A stretch of 64,000 bases of DNA, from NCBI GenBank assembly GCA_018267315.1, contig JAFDYS010000033.1, positions 1 to 64,000 of the forward strand, given 5' to 3'. Under the pieces are notes generated by a model that saw only the letters and a list, made by a program, of their open reading frames with translations, searched no databases and was not told the DNA's origin. Positions 62,301 through 64,000 of the stretch are shown here, in pieces (position 1 is the stretch's first letter; each line of letters opens with the position of its first letter). The position numbers and the translations under genes are program-made. The stretch is from Bacteroidota bacterium. Its GTDB lineage: Bacteria; Bacteroidota; Bacteroidia; Chitinophagales; UBA10324.

Positions 62301-64000
62301 AATCACCATTGAAACCAATCTCGAAGATCCGGATTATGATGTGGCCATCAGCGGCTCGGTTTTTCCACAGCGCGAAACGGATCAGCTGAAACTGGATCTC
62401 AATTTGAAAAAAGCCAATCCTGCACTGATGCAGTCGCTCTTCTTCCAGGGCATGATTTCAAACACAGGCGGCAGTGCATACGGTGACCTGCATCTGACCG
62501 GCACCTTTGATAAGCCCAATCTCACAGGAAATGTGATGCTGGCTTCGCTTACCACTACCGTGGATTATCTCAAAGTGGCGTACCACTGCCGGAATGTTCC
62601 GGTGATATTCCGCGAAAACAATATTGACCTCGGCAAGTTCACGCTCTACGATCAGAACAATGATTCCGCTTGGGCCCAGGGTATCATACACCACAAGTCA
62701 CTCGACTTTTTTGATCTGAATGTGTCCCTTACCACCCGGCGCTTCATGGCGCTGAACACGACTTCGCGGGATGATTCCAGTTTTTATGGCACGGCTGAAG
62801 TATCAGGGTTGATCCGTTTCCAGGGACCGGTTGAGAATATTGACATTAATGCCACAGTGAAATCGCTGCAGGGTACTAACATCAGCATACCGGTATACTC
62901 AGGCACCTCCATTGGGGAGCGACCTTACCTCCGCTACGTGCAGCACCATGCTGACACGGTGGAATATGCAGCAAAGAAACCGTCGAGTCTTGCGGGCATG
63001 CGCATGAACTTCAATATGGACATCACGCCGGAGGCCAATGTGCAGATCATCTTTGATGAAGCCACCGGCGACATTGTAAAAGGTAATGGCAGCGGCACGA
63101 TCCGGATGGATATTGACATGAAAGGCGAGTTCACCATGTACGGTGTGTTTACGATCGAGCAGGGAAGTTATCTCTTCACACAATTCAACTTCTTCAACAA
63201 GAACTTTGTGATAGAAAACGGCGGCACCATTACCTGGACCGGTGACCCGTATGATGCCAAGATCAACTTCTCCGCCATCTACTCCACACGCGCCTCGCTG
63301 TATGAGCTGGTTCAGAACACCGCGCTGCTCACCACCAACGATATTAAAGATTTGCAGCAACGCACCCAGGTGGATCTCTACCTCATTCTCACCGGCTCGC
63401 TCTTCGCTCCTCAAATTTCCTTTGACATCAAGCTGCCGGAAACATCCACACTGAATACGGCGGCCTATCTGGAACTGAACCGCATCAAGCGTGATGAGAA
63501 TGAACTGAACAAACAGGTCTTTGCCCTGCTCGTTCTCGGCCACTTCCTGCCGCCGGAAACGGGACTCGGCACGCAATCGCTCAGTACGGACGTTAATAAC
63601 AGCTTGAGCAGTTTCCTGTTTAACCAAATCAGCAATCTCGCTTCTTCCCTGCGTGACGATATTGATTTCACCATTAATTACCAGGCATACGAAACCAACA
63701 TTGATCCCAACTCAACCGACATTGTCAAGAGAAACGAATTACAGGTAGCCCTCACCAAACGGTTTTTCAACGACCGGTTGGCGGTGGATGTAGGCGGCAA
63801 CTTTGACTTCAGTTCCACGAACACGCCCAACTCCACGTCCAATATCGCGGGTGACTTCGCCATTGAATACAAGATCACGCCGGACGGGCGCGTAAGCGGA
63901 AAAGTTTTCAGCAAGAGCAATTATGATATCATTGATGCCACCAACAAACAAAACAATGGCATATCCCTCAAGTACACGCGCGACTTCGACAATATGAAGG
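59332..64000 (+). CDS. tamB: TamB-like translocation/assembly module protein, 3' end beyond window
   Basis: Large inner-membrane anchored periplasmic protein of the AsmA/TamB bridge family, which moves phospholipids or helps insert outer-membrane proteins. An N-terminal membrane helix (residues 7-27, NVLLLLLGVLLTVAGWFAY) is followed by about 1,500 residues of repeated beta strands. The C-terminal DUF490 domain is under way at the window end (IEQGSYLFTQFNFFNKNFVI, IVKRNELQVALTKRFFN). The first possible start after the stop at 59308-59310 is TTG at 59332 (an ATT at 59329 aside). At least 1,556 codons without a stop. Divergent from tsaD. Confidence 0.9.
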   Translation, partial: MKTRGIIGNVLLLLLGVLLTVAGWFAYRITDHDFQTALMQRITGILSDKLGTEVHIGKTEIDFFHRVSLSDVLVLDQKKDTLLHADQLFVSLSVFKLLKNEYVIDRIVLDHPHVYMFRDRKTEEWNYQFIVDAFSSGDTTPSQNPSTVNLDLKALRLKETRFVMMDEPNDTKMDFTIPLLSVDLNKLDLNQPKFDIRKLLFDRADMIIAKVPREITEEAPDTIPDTAIVHINTQPLQLFVNDLEFRDCHFMYDDMIEPADTTAFDGMHEDYHHLNMQMTDCSLVMDTIKARIKNITLQEKSGFVVKQMEADVKVTPTLASASRLKIETAHSFLQDSFSMSYQNFHAFLDFNSEVIISVLLKDSRIDMRDVNQFIPGVPEIRETLLADGSVRGTVDNLKGKKLRFSTGSNTVFLGNIDVRGLPEIEDTYIMLDVDQLSSNTSDLSRIMPDVTWPSELSRAGNIQFTGNFTGFYNDFVAYGTFNTALGTINSDLNLKFSGDADDAVYSGNIAAQNFNIGRMIAQDSLLGSITFAMNVKGRGFLFATMTTTASGTIDQVMINDYNYRHTTVNGTLDKKIFNGTVKLQDENAKLDFAGLIDFNKDLPEYDFKARVDSAHLHTLNLAGKPYIMSASVDMNMQGKNIDDFLGYLNVTDVQFALNNDKWKTDSINLSILRQSDTARRKLTLVSSFLSAELSGKFAITRLPASITSTLDHYFPSLPGKTSAVDDSQDFEFHVSLHQSADVIHYFLPDWGGIDSTSINGMYHSAENTLRFSGTVPSLSYKTTRFGDVTLNGFTAGDSLIISAGSETIRVNDSTSITEPLISALIRDDTAYLTIRGMSPDSASQLNLHSVVTGDSAHVQMHIQPSAMVLNHRTWNLSPDNLISYSDERLLFDNFTLQSGERSIAVTNVNRRVRATNLAFAFSNISIGDLHEQLRISGYQYSGNLSGTAQVLNVFHEPRVSADVTIRDFTLNETQVAEVRAVVNYEPEEDKITIETNLEDPDYDVAISGSVFPQRETDQLKLDLNLKKANPALMQSLFFQGMISNTGGSAYGDLHLTGTFDKPNLTGNVMLASLTTTVDYLKVAYHCRNVPVIFRENNIDLGKFTLYDQNNDSAWAQGIIHHKSLDFFDLNVSLTTRRFMALNTTSRDDSSFYGTAEVSGLIRFQGPVENIDINATVKSLQGTNISIPVYSGTSIGERPYLRYVQHHADTVEYAAKKPSSLAGMRMNFNMDITPEANVQIIFDEATGDIVKGNGSGTIRMDIDMKGEFTMYGVFTIEQGSYLFTQFNFFNKNFVIENGGTITWTGDPYDAKINFSAIYSTRASLYELVQNTALLTTNDIKDLQQRTQVDLYLILTGSLFAPQISFDIKLPETSTLNTAAYLELNRIKRDENELNKQVFALLVLGHFLPPETGLGTQSLSTDVNNSLSSFLFNQISNLASSLRDDIDFTINYQAYETNIDPNSTDIVKRNELQVALTKRFFNDRLAVDVGGNFDFSSTNTPNSTSNIAGDFAIEYKITPDGRVSGKVFSKSNYDIIDATNKQNNGISLKYTRDFDNMK

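Noticed and set aside
62899-63627. 242-residue open frame on the minus strand inside tamB
   Set aside because: Antisense to a continuous conserved tamB frame; its composition is that of a complementary shadow with no signal or motif.

Overview
The window looks like a chromosomal segment of a Bacteroidota bacterium, probably Chitinophagales- or Sphingobacteriia-like. The signs are seven secreted proteins with a C-terminal type IX secretion (T9SS) sorting domain of the YPNPS type, a TonB-dependent receptor with a carboxypeptidase-like plug extension, the DUF3078, DUF4197 and OstA-like families, and at least eight exact TAnnTTTG promoter boxes placed just upstream of genes. No rRNA, phage, plasmid or CRISPR signal was seen.

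Layout. 0-7.6 kb: GH127-type glycosidase, DedA membrane protein, methyltransferase, Tet-type MFS exporter, lipoprotein L,D-transpeptidase and an SPL-like radical SAM protein. 7.7-9.9 kb: two T9SS cargo proteins (one a mini-protein, one with delta-60 repeats), followed by an alternating three-copy repeat. 9.95-15.2 kb: DUF421 protein and an operon of a 1,000-residue TPR protein with an outer-membrane beta-barrel. 15.6-20.2 kb: three A+T-rich secreted beta-propeller proteins. 20.3-25.3 kb: TonB-dependent receptor, YciO/Sua5-like protein, sucC and a LolD-like ATPase. 25.4-30.6 kb: RecQ helicase, two coupled glycosyltransferases, and FtsE coupled to a small unknown protein. 30.6-38.8 kb: an envelope-building block (OstA-like, MlaD, N-acetylmuramoyl-L-alanine amidase, LptD) interrupted by an opposed delta-60 T9SS gene. 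38.9-48 kb: DUF4197 lipoprotein, CinA, an alpha-oxoamine synthase, aspartate kinase, a saccharopine/alanine dehydrogenase-like enzyme, DUF3078 and MscL. 48-55.6 kb: aminotransferase, tRNA-Leu, tRNA-Gly and a broken tRNA, a CorC-type protein, a lamin-tail/Calx-beta T9SS protein, a TlpA-like thioredoxin, an RDD protein and an unclassified lipoprotein. 55.7-58.3 kb: a REP-associated tyrosine transposase (RAYT) pseudogene with its hairpin repeats around a T9SS gene. 58.3-64 kb: tsaD and, divergently, a tamB-like gene that runs off the end.

How it fits together. Much of the window serves the envelope: LPS transport (LptD, OstA-like), lipid and lipoprotein traffic (MlaD, LolD), outer-membrane protein assembly (TamB), peptidoglycan remodelling (amidase, L,D-transpeptidase, FtsE) and surface display by T9SS. 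The T9SS machinery itself is not here.

The most unusual content is non-coding. (1) A RAYT gene is bracketed by inverted REP hairpins and broken by a 20-bp near-palindromic insertion placed directly after the codon of its presumed catalytic tyrosine; removing exactly 20 bp restores a 174-codon gene. (2) Several intergenic spots carry degenerate tandem repeats of different sequence but the same strict 7-base period. (3) A tRNA remnant has a palindromic anticodon arm and no 3' half-acceptor.
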